Shown here piece by piece: positions 1 to 9,854 of a stretch of 64,000 nucleotides of DNA (within the stretch, counting starts at the first letter, position 1; each line of letters opens with the position of its first letter). The translations under genes were made by a program, and so were the position numbers. The DNA comes from Spirochaetota bacterium (GTDB taxonomy: Bacteria > Spirochaetota > UBA4802 > UBA5550), in contig JALOTL010000008.1 of NCBI GenBank assembly GCA_025457915.1, forward strand, positions 62,001 through 126,000, in the 5' to 3' direction. The notes under the pieces were generated by a model. That model searched no databases. It worked only from the letters and a program-made list of their open reading frames with translations, and was not told the DNA's origin.

Positions 1-579
1 GCCGAGAATCCTGACGCCAATCTCCCTGATCTGCCTGGCGTAAACGTCGTCGAATTCGTCGACGTCCCTTACCTTGTTTATTATCACGCCGGAAAACTTC
101 ACGTTCCCGGTATTGACGTACCTGTTTATGAACATCAGGTCGTCCACGACCGTGTCGCTGCCGCCGCTTACGACGACGACCAGTTCGGCATCGATATAAC
201 CTGCAACGGATAAGGAATCCAGGTTGAGCGACGCCCCGTACGACAGGTCGCGTCCGCCCTCTATGAACAGGATGTCCTTCCCGGCCGATGCGTTTTCCGC
301 CATTTCCCTGAGGGTGCCCTGGATGTTCTTCTCGTCGTAAACATACCTGAGTTTCGAGTGGTCGAACCCAAGGCTTATGTTTTCCGGCTCCTCGTTAAGG
401 CCGAAAATGTCTATGATGAGGTTGGAATCATAGTCCCAGTTTTTCTTTCTTTTATATATCAGCCTGTCGCCGAACGGCTTTATGTACCCGAATTTTTTTC
501 CGGTCCTGGACATCAGGCCCACCATCAGGCTGGTTTTTCCGGCTCCCTCTCGTATTGATGCAAAAACTATCCTTTTCAT
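1..579 (-). CDS. BioD-like P-loop ATPase, phosphotransacetylase N-terminal type (partial)
   Basis: The gene runs off the left window edge; 193 codons are visible, starting at the ATG complement of 577-579 behind a strong AAGGAGG. The N-terminus MKRIVFASIREGAGKTSLMVGL carries a deviant P-loop (EGAGKT) of the dethiobiotin-synthetase/MinD type, followed by FIEGGRDLSYGAS and VVVVSGGSD strands typical of this fold. Known family: BioD-like domains of the COG0857 type, often joined to DRTGG and phosphotransacetylase domains, and often next to ADP-forming acetyl-CoA synthetase, as here. It lies 12 bp downstream of that gene on the same strand, so co-transcription is likely. Inference: it serves or regulates acetyl-CoA/acetyl-phosphate metabolism. 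The C-terminal domains are outside the window, so the full identity is open. Confidence 0.7.
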   Translation of the reverse strand, partial: MKRIVFASIREGAGKTSLMVGLMSRTGKKFGYIKPFGDRLIYKRKKNWDYDSNLIIDIFGLNEEPENISLGFDHSKLRYVYDEKNIQGTLREMAENASAGKDILFIEGGRDLSYGASLNLDSLSVAGYIDAELVVVVSGGSDTVVDDLMFINRYVNTGNVKFSGVIINKVRDVDEFDDVYARQIREIGVRILG

Positions 580-591
580 CGAATTTCCTCC

Positions 592-2709
592 TTAGGATTT
601 TTTTAATAGTATTCTGACGTCCAGAGCCTTCAATCCCTTGGACTGCTCGTAAACGACTATCGGGTTTATCTCGATATCAGTTATCCGGTCGCACTTCTTT
701 AATATCGTGCCCACCTTTATTATCGCGTCTATAACGCCCTCGATGTCCTTGCGCTTTTCACCACGTACCCCCATCAGGAGGGGATAAGACCTGATCTCGC
801 TTACCATCGAGGCCGCCTCCCTCCTGTTGAGCGGGAACGACCTGAAGCACACGTCCTTCATGACCTCGACGTAAATTCCACCCAGGCCGCACATCACTAT
901 GGGGCCGAACGCGCCGTCCCTGATTGCTCCAACCACCAGCTCCAGCCCCGGGGAAACCATCTCGGCGAGCTCCACCCCCTCTATCACCGCTTCCGGATTG
1001 TAGTTCCTGCAGTTGAACATTATGGCCTCGAATGCGGCCACAACCTCGTCCCTGTTTTCAAGGTTGAGGGCCAGGCCGCCTGCGTCGCTCTTGTGTATGA
1101 TGTCCCTGGAAACGATCTTCATCACGAGGGGGTATCCCATTTTTTCGGCCTTCTCCACGGCCTCGTCGATGTTCTTCGCTATGGCGCTCCCCGGGATCGT
1201 TATCCCGGCCGCCATCATGACCTCCTGCCCTTCGTTGGTCAGAAGAAAATTCCTGCCGTCCGCGACGACGCCGTCTATTATCCTGTTTATCCTGTCAACG
1301 TCGATGTCGGCCATGTCGAAATCGCCCGTGATCTGTTCCCTGTACCTGAAATACCTGTATGCCGTGCCCATGCAGGAAACGGCCGGTTCGACGTCGTTGA
1401 AAACCGGGATGTTTTCCTTCTTGAGCTGCACCATCGCCTTCTCGACCGACTCACCTCCCACGATTGCGTAGACTATCGGCTTTCCCGCGGCCCTGTGTTT
1501 TTTAAACGTGTCCCTGATCATCGGGGCAAGGTTTTCAGAATCGAATGTCGCGGTCTCGCAGTACAGGGCCATGGTGGCGTCCATGTATTCGCTCGTTGCG
1601 GGGGCGCTCAGGGCGAGTTCGTAATCGCCGGCCATCGCGCCGCCGGTTATGTCCACCGGATTCTTCGTGGAGCCGAATGACGGGGTGGCTGAATCGAAAA
1701 CGTATTTAAGAACGTCCTGGTTGTCGTAAAGCTCCACGCCGTATTTTTCGCAGGCGTCGGTCGCCATGACGCCAATCCCGCCGCCGTTGGTGACTATCAC
1801 GCCCCTGTCGCCGCCGGGCTTCGGGCATAAGGCCAGGAACTTCGCCCATGAAAATGCCTCCTCGAGCGTACCGGCCCTGATAACGCCGCACTGCCTCATT
1901 ATCGAATCGAAGATGCCGTCGGACCCGGCAAGGGAGCCGGTATGGGAAGCCGCGGCCATCGCGCCGCGTTTGGACCTCCCTGATTTGATGACTATCACGG
2001 GCTTGGTCTTCGCGGTTTCCCTGAGAACCGGTATCAGGTCACCGCCGTTTTTCACCCCCTCCATGTACATCAGAATGACCTTCGTCTCGTCCTGGGAGAT
2101 CAGATAGCGGAGAAGGTCCGCTTCGTCGATGTCGCACTTGTTTCCCGTGGAAACTATGGCGGACAGGCCCATGTTTTCGACCGCGGTCTTTCCTATCATC
2201 GCGATCCCCAGCGCACCGCTCTGGGTAAGTATGGCCACGTTGCCGTGAAGTATGCCGGTGGCCGAAAAGGTCGAGTTCATCGAGGCCCTGGCGGAAAACA
2301 TGCCGAAAATATTCGGCCCGAGGATCCTCATCCCTGAAGACGCGGCGATCGAGACCATCTCGTCCTCGTCCCTCCGGTTCCCGGTCTCCGAGAAACCCGA
2401 TGTGATGATCTGCACGTTTTTGACGCCCTTCTCGGCGCACTGCCTTACGGCTTCCACGCACGATCCGGCCGGTATCACGATCGAAGCCACGTCTATCTCT
2501 CCCGGGACTTCCCTTATGTCGGCATAACACTTCTGGCCGAGGACTATTCCCCCTTTTGGACTGACGGGATATATTTTACCCTTGTACCCCCCCGATAGAA
2601 GGTTCCTGACAACCGTATGGCCTATTTTCCTTGGATCCTGAGAAGCGCCGATTATCGCAAAACTTTCCGGTTCGAAAAGAGATCTGATAGTTTCATTTGT
2701 ATCATTCAT
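592..2709 (-). CDS. ADP-forming acetate/acyl-CoA ligase, fused alpha-beta
   Basis: This enzyme makes ATP from acyl-CoA, ADP and phosphate, or runs in reverse, a way to conserve energy in anaerobes. The protein is about 705 aa. An N-terminal CoA-binding Rossmann domain (FAIIGASQDPRKIGHTVVRNL) leads into succinyl-CoA-ligase-like domains. ASHTGSLAGSD, around residue 253, holds the likely phosphohistidine. A C-terminal ATP-grasp domain follows (GYPLVMKIVSRDIIHKSDAGG; ending near DIEINPIVVY). The full open frame extends to 2841, but GGAG sits 9 nt before the ATG at 2709 and homology begins just after it, so that start is preferred. Domain order is that of single-chain ACD enzymes. It is followed after 12 bp by a BioD-like gene. 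Confidence 0.9.
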   Translation of the reverse strand: MNDTNETIRSLFEPESFAIIGASQDPRKIGHTVVRNLLSGGYKGKIYPVSPKGGIVLGQKCYADIREVPGEIDVASIVIPAGSCVEAVRQCAEKGVKNVQIITSGFSETGNRRDEDEMVSIAASSGMRILGPNIFGMFSARASMNSTFSATGILHGNVAILTQSGALGIAMIGKTAVENMGLSAIVSTGNKCDIDEADLLRYLISQDETKVILMYMEGVKNGGDLIPVLRETAKTKPVIVIKSGRSKRGAMAAASHTGSLAGSDGIFDSIMRQCGVIRAGTLEEAFSWAKFLALCPKPGGDRGVIVTNGGGIGVMATDACEKYGVELYDNQDVLKYVFDSATPSFGSTKNPVDITGGAMAGDYELALSAPATSEYMDATMALYCETATFDSENLAPMIRDTFKKHRAAGKPIVYAIVGGESVEKAMVQLKKENIPVFNDVEPAVSCMGTAYRYFRYREQITGDFDMADIDVDRINRIIDGVVADGRNFLLTNEGQEVMMAAGITIPGSAIAKNIDEAVEKAEKMGYPLVMKIVSRDIIHKSDAGGLALNLENRDEVVAAFEAIMFNCRNYNPEAVIEGVELAEMVSPGLELVVGAIRDGAFGPIVMCGLGGIYVEVMKDVCFRSFPLNRREAASMVSEIRSYPLLMGVRGEKRKDIEGVIDAIIKVGTILKKCDRITDIEINPIVVYEQSKGLKALDVRILLKKS

Positions 2710-2884
2710 CGCGTTCATCTCCAATTCATTTATAATATCTTGGATTCTTTCCCGCTCTTTCCACCGCAAATCCAGGTGTTTTTTACTTCTCGATAGGAAT
2801 ATACCGCCTGATGGTTCCCGGCGCAATAGGTGAGGATACAATTAGATCATGGGGGATATGATAATTATTTGATGGGGGAAACCC

Positions 2885-3586
2885 CTATTTGTTCTCTCCC
2901 TGCACCCATAGAGTGGCCTGCTGTATGAGCTCTATGGAATTCTTCAGGTCGAGCTTTTCCTTTATGTGGGCCCTGTGGTTTTCAACGGTCTTTATGCTCA
3001 CGTTAAGCTTTTCGGATATCGCCTTTGTGCTCATGCCGGATCCGACCATTCTGAAAACCTCAAGCTCCCTGTCGGAAAGAACGTCGACCGGCGACCCCTT
3101 GGATCCTGGCCCGCCGTCGACCATCCTGTTTATCATTTTTGAAGATATGTTCTCGCTTACATAGGCCCTGCCGCCAAGGATCCGCCTCAGGGCCGATATG
3201 ATCGTTTCAGGCGCCTCCTGCTTCATCAGGTAGCCCATCGCCCCCGTCCGGAGGACCCTTTCCGCATATATGTTTTCATCGTGCATGGAAAGGGCGAGTA
3301 TATGGACGCCGGGGCAGTAGATCCTGACGTCCCTGATGAGCTCCATGCCGCTGCTGCTTTTCAGCGAAATGTCGATGATGGCAAGATCGGGGTTTTCCTT
3401 CTTGATGCCGTTAAGTCCCTCGAGATAGTCTTCTGCCTCGCCGCAAACCTCGAGATCTGCCTCACTGTTTATAAGATACGCCAGTCCCCTGCGGAATATC
3501 GGGTGATCGTCCACGAGGTAGATCCTGATCTTTTTGCCCAGTGACTTTTTATTATCGCCCATATTTTTTACGCCGTCAACCTGCAT
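2885..3586 (-). CDS. NarL/FixJ-type response regulator
   Basis: This is a two-component DNA-binding regulator. The receiver domain has the acidic pair in YLVDDHPIFRRG, phospho-acceptor Asp72 in AIIDISL, and the conserved Lys in GYLMKQ. The C-terminal LuxR-type helix-turn-helix is plain (SDRELEVFRMVGSGMSTKAI, then VSIKTVENHRAHIKEKL). The gene overlaps the end of the upstream histidine kinase by 19 nt, so the two are translated together and form a cognate pair. An internal ATG at 3562 would remove the overlap and still leave the whole receiver; the start is therefore uncertain by eight codons. Targets are not visible. The next gene downstream is the ADP-forming acyl-CoA ligase, which could be a target. 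Confidence 0.92.
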   Translation of the reverse strand: MQVDGVKNMGDNKKSLGKKIRIYLVDDHPIFRRGLAYLINSEADLEVCGEAEDYLEGLNGIKKENPDLAIIDISLKSSSGMELIRDVRIYCPGVHILALSMHDENIYAERVLRTGAMGYLMKQEAPETIISALRRILGGRAYVSENISSKMINRMVDGGPGSKGSPVDVLSDRELEVFRMVGSGMSTKAISEKLNVSIKTVENHRAHIKEKLDLKNSIELIQQATLWVQGENK

Positions 3587-5064
3587 GTCACGGTGGTCCC
3601 GCCCGACCTGTTGCGCCTTATTTCGAAGGACGAGTTTATTATGCTCGCCCTGTATTTCATTATGCCGATGCCCATTCCGCCGTCTCCCTCCCCGGCCCGG
3701 TATCCGCTGCCGTCGTCCGTTATCTCGACGGACATCGCGCCGCCGTCGTCCGTCAGGTTTATTTCAATGTTTTCAGGCATGCCGTGCTTCAGCGCGTTGT
3801 TCACGGCCTCGTTCACGATATAATACAGGTGCGTCGCGGTGATATTGTTGTCGATCGAAAACGATTCATCGTAAACAAGCCTGCAGGACTTCCCGTAAAT
3901 CGAGCTCACCTTGGAAGCCAGGTCCTCAAGGGCGAAGATAAGCCCGTCCGACTGGATATCGACCGGCTTGAGGCCCTTGATCATGGTCCTGGTCTGGTCG
4001 ATGGCCTGCGTTATTAGCCTGTCGATCTCTTCGACCTCGTTAAAATCGGGCATTGTCCCCCCTTCGATTTTCTGCTTCAGAACTTTCAGGAGAAACTTCG
4101 TTCCAACGAGGTGCGGGCCCAGGTTGTCGTGCAGCTCGTTCCCGATCTGCTGCCTTTCCTGCTCGCTGATCCTGAGTATCTCGCTTTCAAGGCGCTTCTT
4201 GTCGGTGATGTTCCTGAAGGAGGCGATGCTGGTCTTCGACCTGGGGACAATGTCTATCGTCATGTAGATGTCCTTGACCGCGCCCGCCCTGTCGATGAAC
4301 CTGAACTCGTAATTCCTCGGCGCGTTGGAAGGATCGGTCCGCCTAAGCCTGTGGTAAGCGAGCATCCTCCTGGCGTCGTCCGATTCCACGAAATCAGTAA
4401 AGCTCATCCTGCCCTCTATCTCATCTTTCGAATAACCGGAAAGATTTTCAAATTCCTTGTTGGCGTAGGAGATCGTGGTGTCCTCCTCGAAGATGGCGGT
4501 GGCGTTGCCGGTGGTCTCGAACATCGTCAGGAAAAGGTCCTTGATCTTGTTCTTCGATTCCATGTCGTAAAGAAAGTAGGATACGGTCTTCACCACATCG
4601 GAGATGATGAGAAACTCTTCCTTGATATCCTGGTATCCGCCGGCAAGGGTCACCGATAGCACGCCGTAGATTATGCCGTGGTAGCTGAGCTTGATCGTGA
4701 CCGAATTCAGGGTCTGCCTCGTGCCTTTTACCACGGCGATGAAATCAAGCAGCGGATCGCGGTTCATGATGGTATCACCGGGATGTATGAGCGCCTCCCT
4801 TACAAAGCCGTCGAAATTCGACCTTGTAAAAACACCCGGGTTCCCGTCGAAGATGGCATCCGATTTATAGAGAAAGAAATCGCTCGTCTGCCCCTTGTCG
4901 TCTATCAGCGCCATCCAGCAGCTCTTGTAGCCGATCGTATCGACGAATATCCTGCATATGGCCGTAAAATCCCATTTCTCCGTGTCTATGGTATCCAGGA
5001 GATACGGGATCTTGTTTATGGCCTTGAGCCTTGCAGTTATGGATTCTAGCTTTTCATCTTCCAT
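3568..5064 (-). CDS. GAF-PAS sensor histidine kinase, HisKA_3 (NarX/DegS) class
   Basis: This soluble kinase of 498 aa partners with the downstream NarL-type regulator. Residues about 25-165 look like a GAF domain and 175-290 like a PAS domain (ATAIFEEDTTISYANKEFENL). The HisKA_3 dimerisation box EQERQQIGNELHDNLGP places the phospho-acceptor at His312. The HATPase domain has an N box (YIVNEAVNNALKHG) and G boxes (ITDDGSGYRAGEGDGGMGIG). There is no transmembrane segment, so the signal is probably cytoplasmic. The start codon overlaps the 3' end of lnt by 19 nt. The ligand of the GAF or PAS domain cannot be told from sequence. Confidence 0.92.
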   Translation of the reverse strand: MEDEKLESITARLKAINKIPYLLDTIDTEKWDFTAICRIFVDTIGYKSCWMALIDDKGQTSDFFLYKSDAIFDGNPGVFTRSNFDGFVREALIHPGDTIMNRDPLLDFIAVVKGTRQTLNSVTIKLSYHGIIYGVLSVTLAGGYQDIKEEFLIISDVVKTVSYFLYDMESKNKIKDLFLTMFETTGNATAIFEEDTTISYANKEFENLSGYSKDEIEGRMSFTDFVESDDARRMLAYHRLRRTDPSNAPRNYEFRFIDRAGAVKDIYMTIDIVPRSKTSIASFRNITDKKRLESEILRISEQERQQIGNELHDNLGPHLVGTKFLLKVLKQKIEGGTMPDFNEVEEIDRLITQAIDQTRTMIKGLKPVDIQSDGLIFALEDLASKVSSIYGKSCRLVYDESFSIDNNITATHLYYIVNEAVNNALKHGMPENIEINLTDDGGAMSVEITDDGSGYRAGEGDGGMGIGIMKYRASIINSSFEIRRNRSGGTTVTCRLTA

Positions 5065-6656
5065 TTTCTCACGCCCGAGACCGCCAGGTCAACCCCCAGA
5101 AAACCGATGAACAGCATGGCGGCATAGAGGACCAGGTCGCCGAACCTCGTATAAAAGGTTTCCCTGTTGAGGCCAAGGTCGACATCGCTCACCAGGTAGC
5201 CCTTGTCAAGTATCGGGATCGATGCCGTGACCCTCCCGTAAGGGTCTATGAAGGCGGTATAGCCCGTGTTCCCGGCCCTGATGTACCAGATGCCGTTCTC
5301 TACCGCCCTGATCGCGGCAACTGAATAGTGCTGCATGTGGCCCCTGTATGTATGGGTCCATCCGTCGTTTGTTATATTAACATAGAATTCCGCGCCCCTT
5401 ATCCTGAACGCCCTGCAAAGCCTGTGGAAGATCCCCTCGTAGCATATCAGGACGGCGAATTTTTTATCCAGGAGATCGAATATGACCTTTTTGTCTCCCG
5501 GGACGAAGCTCGACCCGCCGAATTCATCCACGATTTTTTTCACGAAAGGGAACCATCTCTCGTACGGGAACCATTCCCCGAAGGGCACGAGGTTGATCTT
5601 GGAATAGGTGTTGAGCACCTTGCCGTTCGGATCGATAAGCACGGCGTTGTTCAGGGGAAGTTTCCTTACATAATAGCCCTGGACGTCCTCCGTGACGCCG
5701 ATTTCGCCGGTAAGAAGCGGCCGGTTGAATTTCCTGACAAAATCCAGTACGTCCCTCTCGAACTCGTTCAGGACGCCCCTTTCGTAATCGTAGCTTATGG
5801 TTTCAAGCGTGGCCGATTCCGACCATATCACGAAATCCGGAGACTCGGCCAGCGCGAGCTCAGTGTATCTCTTCAGCTCGTCAAGATAGACGAACCTGTT
5901 CGCCTGCCAGTCTTCCCAGGGGGATATGCACGATTGGACCAGCGCTATCCTCAGGTCCTTCTTCTTGGCCGTTTGTCCGTACATCGTCACCGCGCCGGAT
6001 ATGCATATCGCCGCCGCGAAGGCCGCAAAAACGGCCAGCCTCACGAACTGGGGCATCCTGAATATCTCCCTGTACGCCCTGTCTGTCTTCAAAAAATAAT
6101 AGACCAGGTCGGAAATAAGCCTGTTGGAGACAATGAGTATGAACGTGATCCCCATTATCCCGATCACGGCAGCGGATTGTATGAATGGCAGGAAAGTATA
6201 TTGAGTGTAGCCCCAGAACGGAAGCGGATAGGCTATAAAACCGATCGACTGTATCCATTCCACAATAATCCACACCGAAGGAAATATCAGGATTCTGAAA
6301 TTCTCGAAGCTCCTGGAGAGCATTTCAGCAAGGAATATCTTCAGCGCGAAAAAAACGGTCAGGCTCGGGATGAGGAAAAGAAGCACGACGATGTATCCGC
6401 CTGGCACCTTCGCGCCGAAGTACCCTATCCATTCATAGGTTAACAGGTTTCCGATGAGACCGGCGAGGAAGGTCGCGAAAAAAATCTCCCTCTTGCTTTC
6501 AAGATCACGAATGTATATCAGGAGCGGCACAAGGGCTATCCATCCGAAAAACGGGAATGCCTTGAGCATGAAAAAATCATATGTCGGATAGGACAGAAAT
6601 ATAAACAAAGGCGTCGCGAGATAATAATTCTTCTTCAAAAAAATTTTAATTTTCAT
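5046..6656 (-). CDS. lnt: Apolipoprotein N-acyltransferase
   Basis: Lnt adds the third acyl chain to the N-terminal cysteine of lipoproteins in the inner membrane, a step typical of diderm bacteria. The 536 aa protein has several N-terminal membrane helices (residues about 12-220) followed by a nitrilase-type periplasmic domain. The catalytic triad is recognisable: Glu280 in VIWSES, Lys353 in YSKINLVPFGE, and Cys405 in VLICYEGIF. The C-terminal membrane helix (VLYAAMLFIGFLGV) is also present. It is the first gene of a three-gene overlapping unit with the histidine kinase and response regulator. Several predicted lipoproteins elsewhere in the window would be its substrates. Confidence 0.95.
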   Translation of the reverse strand: MKIKIFLKKNYYLATPLFIFLSYPTYDFFMLKAFPFFGWIALVPLLIYIRDLESKREIFFATFLAGLIGNLLTYEWIGYFGAKVPGGYIVVLLFLIPSLTVFFALKIFLAEMLSRSFENFRILIFPSVWIIVEWIQSIGFIAYPLPFWGYTQYTFLPFIQSAAVIGIMGITFILIVSNRLISDLVYYFLKTDRAYREIFRMPQFVRLAVFAAFAAAICISGAVTMYGQTAKKKDLRIALVQSCISPWEDWQANRFVYLDELKRYTELALAESPDFVIWSESATLETISYDYERGVLNEFERDVLDFVRKFNRPLLTGEIGVTEDVQGYYVRKLPLNNAVLIDPNGKVLNTYSKINLVPFGEWFPYERWFPFVKKIVDEFGGSSFVPGDKKVIFDLLDKKFAVLICYEGIFHRLCRAFRIRGAEFYVNITNDGWTHTYRGHMQHYSVAAIRAVENGIWYIRAGNTGYTAFIDPYGRVTASIPILDKGYLVSDVDLGLNRETFYTRFGDLVLYAAMLFIGFLGVDLAVSGVRKWKMKS

Positions 6657-6703
6657 ACCTTTTCCCGTTTATTATTAATTTTCCGGATCATCCAGACGAA
6701 TCA

Positions 6704-8725
6704 TCACATGCCGGTCTTCCCCACCAGGTCGATGAATTCATCCTCTGTTAAAATTTTAACGCCCAGTTCCCTGGCCTTCTCATATTTCGATCCAGGGGAC
6801 TCGCCCGCCACGACGTAATCAGTTTTTTTGCTGACGGATCCCGAGGCCCTGCCGTTAAGGTCGGCAACCATCTTCTCCGCCTCGCTCCTCGAGAGCCCGG
6901 ACAGGGTCCCCGTGAAGACGAAGGTTTTCCCGCTGACCGGGGAACCGGCAGCCGCCGGCCTTTTTTCGTCCTCGACCCTCAGCCCGGAAGCGAGCATGGA
7001 ATCAATGACATCCCTGTTCGTCCTGTTATTGAAAAAGGAATTCACGGATTCCGCCACGCCCGGCCCGACCTCCATGATTTCCATCAGATCCTCCACGCTC
7101 ATCCCCATGACTTTTTCAAGGCTTAACGCCTCCCTCGCGATCACCGCGGCTATATGTTCACCTACGTTTCTGATCCCCATGCTCTTCAGAAAATGCGACA
7201 GCGGTATCTTCCTGCGGGCATTTATTGATTCAAGTATTTTATCCGCCAGCTTGTCCCCCATCCTTTCCAGGCCGAGGAGGTCCTCCCTGGTTATCCTGAA
7301 AAAATCAGATACGTCCCTCAGCTTTCCTGCCCTGTACAGCCTCATTACTAGCTCCGGACCGAAAAATTCCATGTCCATCGCGTCTTTCGATACGAAAAAT
7401 TTTAGCTTCTCCAGTCTCAGGGACTCGCAATCGGCGTTGACGCACCTCAGGTATATGTCCTCTTTCTTCAATTCGGAGCCGCACGAAGGGCACCTGCCGG
7501 GCGGGTTTATTTTTTTACCCTTCGAGTCGTTCCTGTGGATGACCTCGACCACCTTCGGAATGACGTCGCCGGCCCTTATTACCCTGACCATATTGCCGAT
7601 CCTCACCCCTAGCCTCTCGATCTCGCTGAAGTTGTGAAGGGTGGCCCTCCTGACCATCACCCCGCCGATATTTATGGGGCTCAGGTTCGCAACGGGAGTC
7701 ACCAGACCGGTCCTTCCGATCTGGAAATCCACGGATTCAAGTGCGGTGATGGCCTCCTTCGCCGGGAACTTCCATGCCACGGCCCACCTGGGGGCCTTTG
7801 TGGTGACGCCGAGTTTCTCCCTGTGCGAAAAATCGTTCACCTTGACCACGACCCCGTCAACGTCAAAATGAAGCCTGTGCCTGTTTTCGGCCCAGGAATC
7901 GTAAAAATTCCTTATCTTATCTATCCCTCCGACCTCGTAGAATTCCGGCACCGGGATCCCGAGTGAAGCGAGGGTGCTGAACAGCCCGTCCTGCGAGCCG
8001 ATTTCAATCCCGGACGATCTGCCTGTGCCGTAAAACACGCACTCAAGCGGCCTTGATTCCGTTATCCTCGGATCAAGCTGCCTCAGAGAGCCTGCTGAAG
8101 CGTTCCTGGGATTTGCGAAAGGCGGTTCGCCGGATTCCTCCCTCTGCCTGTTCAGGGCCTCGAACCCGGCGTGGCTCATGTATACCTCGCCCCTCGCGTA
8201 CAGGTATGCGGGCGGATCCGTCGACTTGAGCTTGAGCGGTAGGTTCTTTATCGTCATCAGGTTCGCGGTGACGTCCTCGCCGACATCGCCGTTTCCCCTG
8301 GTCGACCCCCTGACAAGCACGCCGTTTTCATAAAGGACCTCGACCGCGAGTCCGTCGAATTTCAGTTCCATGGAATACTCGACCGTCTTGCCGCCCGTCA
8401 GGTTCTTCCTGCACCTCTGGTCGAATTCATCGAGCTCCTCCGGGGAAAAAACGTTCCCAAGGCTCAGCATCGGGGGATCGTGGGGCACCTCTGAAAAAAC
8501 CGCCGAGACCCGGCCCCCGACCCTCGATGAGGGCGAGTCGTCCCTTTTCAGGCTGGGATACTTATTTTCGATTTCCAGGAGCTCCCACATCAGGGCGTCG
8601 TATTCCGCGTCGTCGACCAGCGGAGAATCCAGGTCGTAGTAATGGTAGTTGTATCTTATTATCCTGTCGCAGAGACCGTCGTATTTCTTCCTGATGTTTT
8701 CCATTCCAGGTTCCCCGGCGTCCAT
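6704..8725 (-). CDS. ligA: NAD-dependent DNA ligase
   Basis: LigA seals nicks in replication and repair. All domains are present: Ia (YNYHYYDLDSPLVDDAEYD), the adenylation domain with the nucleotide-acceptor lysine in MELKFDGLAVEV (the residue after Lys is Phe rather than the common Leu or Ile), an OB fold, a four-cysteine zinc finger (CPSCGSELKKEDIYLRC, then C), HhH repeats and a C-terminal BRCT domain (GKTFVFTGTLSGLSRSEAE). The frame opens at a TTG at 8737. The ATG at 8725 is preferred, and an ATG at 8704 behind GGGGAACC is also possible. The length of about 670 aa is normal. It follows the patatin gene almost without a gap. Confidence 0.96.
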   Translation of the reverse strand: MDAGEPGMENIRKKYDGLCDRIIRYNYHYYDLDSPLVDDAEYDALMWELLEIENKYPSLKRDDSPSSRVGGRVSAVFSEVPHDPPMLSLGNVFSPEELDEFDQRCRKNLTGGKTVEYSMELKFDGLAVEVLYENGVLVRGSTRGNGDVGEDVTANLMTIKNLPLKLKSTDPPAYLYARGEVYMSHAGFEALNRQREESGEPPFANPRNASAGSLRQLDPRITESRPLECVFYGTGRSSGIEIGSQDGLFSTLASLGIPVPEFYEVGGIDKIRNFYDSWAENRHRLHFDVDGVVVKVNDFSHREKLGVTTKAPRWAVAWKFPAKEAITALESVDFQIGRTGLVTPVANLSPINIGGVMVRRATLHNFSEIERLGVRIGNMVRVIRAGDVIPKVVEVIHRNDSKGKKINPPGRCPSCGSELKKEDIYLRCVNADCESLRLEKLKFFVSKDAMDMEFFGPELVMRLYRAGKLRDVSDFFRITREDLLGLERMGDKLADKILESINARRKIPLSHFLKSMGIRNVGEHIAAVIAREALSLEKVMGMSVEDLMEIMEVGPGVAESVNSFFNNRTNRDVIDSMLASGLRVEDEKRPAAAGSPVSGKTFVFTGTLSGLSRSEAEKMVADLNGRASGSVSKKTDYVVAGESPGSKYEKARELGVKILTEDEFIDLVGKTGM

Positions 8726-8727
8726 GT

Positions 8728-9714
8728 TCAGACCCAAAGCCCTATCCTTCTCTTCAGGTTGCCCCTCGCCTTTATGCAGGCCCTGAGTCCAGCGTCAAGG
8801 ATCGAGTCGAAGTCCAAGAAATCCATTGTTCCGTACTCGAGCGCGTCCGGCTCCAGCAGGACGGTGGGAGGATTGTATTTCAGCATCAGCCTCGTATTCA
8901 TGAACTCCATTATATCGAACGACTTCATCAGTATGTCGAAGATGCTCGGCCGCTTTTCCTTTTCCTTTCCCTTTTCCGAACCCAGGTATTTTTCGACTGC
9001 CTTAAAAAAGCTGCCGCCGTCCTCTTCCTTCGCCGGAATTTCCCGAGTAACGTCCTCCATGACAATCTCCAGGTCCCTTGCGTCAACGACCGTCCGCATG
9101 TCGACCGACCTTACGTATTTCTTCAGCCTGATTTTTGAAACAGCCGGATGCAGGTTTACCGCTATGGTGAAACCCGCGCCCATCTTCTTCAAAACATTCA
9201 CCGGAAGGGGATTGGACACCCCTCCGTCTATCAGGTATGTCCCCCTGTATTTTACCGGAACCAGGATCCCGGGAATGGAAATGCTGGCCCTGACCGCATC
9301 GAGGAGGTTCCCCGTCCTGAATATGACGGTCTTACCGTCGCTATAATCCGTGGAGGTGATGGCCAGGCTTACCGGGAGGTCCTCGATCTTCGTTTCAGAA
9401 GGTATGTATTTTTTCATGAATTCCATGAAATCCGCGCCCTGGAGCAGGCCGGATCTGGGAAAAACCGGGTCAAAAAGCGATAGCATGTCCTTCCTGGTCA
9501 TCTTCCGCATATCCTCCTTGAACCTGCCGAGCGATCCGCAGCAGTAGAGCGCGCCCACGAGGGAGCCTATGCTGGAACCCGCGATGTAATGTATCGGAAT
9601 CCCCATAGATCCCAGGAATTCGATTACGGCGATATGCGCCATTCCCTTGGCTCCGCCGCTTCCAAGCGCGAGCCCGACCTTTTTGTTTCTGAATAATTTC
9701 AGGAGATTTAGCAT
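8728..9714 (-). CDS. Patatin-like phospholipase, RssA/NTE type
   Basis: This is a putative serine acyl hydrolase acting on phospholipids. The oxyanion-hole motif GSGGAKGMAH lies near the N-terminus. The nucleophile elbow AGSSIGSLVGAL (GxSxG) and the catalytic Asp in LIDGGVSNPLPVN complete the Ser-Asp dyad. There is no signal peptide, and the C-terminal 100 residues are charged and unassigned. The start ATG at 9714 sits 7 nt behind AAGGGG; a TTG directly before it is less likely. The stop lies 2 nt upstream of the ligA ATG, suggesting a bicistronic transcript. Substrate unknown. Confidence 0.88.
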   Translation of the reverse strand: MLNLLKLFRNKKVGLALGSGGAKGMAHIAVIEFLGSMGIPIHYIAGSSIGSLVGALYCCGSLGRFKEDMRKMTRKDMLSLFDPVFPRSGLLQGADFMEFMKKYIPSETKIEDLPVSLAITSTDYSDGKTVIFRTGNLLDAVRASISIPGILVPVKYRGTYLIDGGVSNPLPVNVLKKMGAGFTIAVNLHPAVSKIRLKKYVRSVDMRTVVDARDLEIVMEDVTREIPAKEEDGGSFFKAVEKYLGSEKGKEKEKRPSIFDILMKSFDIMEFMNTRLMLKYNPPTVLLEPDALEYGTMDFLDFDSILDAGLRACIKARGNLKRRIGLWV

Positions 9715-9854
9715 CAAAAACCCCTTTATTTAACAAACCGGGATTGGTTCATGAAAAAAAATTTCTCCGGTAGAAATCTGAATATATGACTTATCGTGAA
9801 GGTCAATAAATTTTTAAGTAAAAGGGCCATGGAAATGCACCATTTAAAAAAAAG

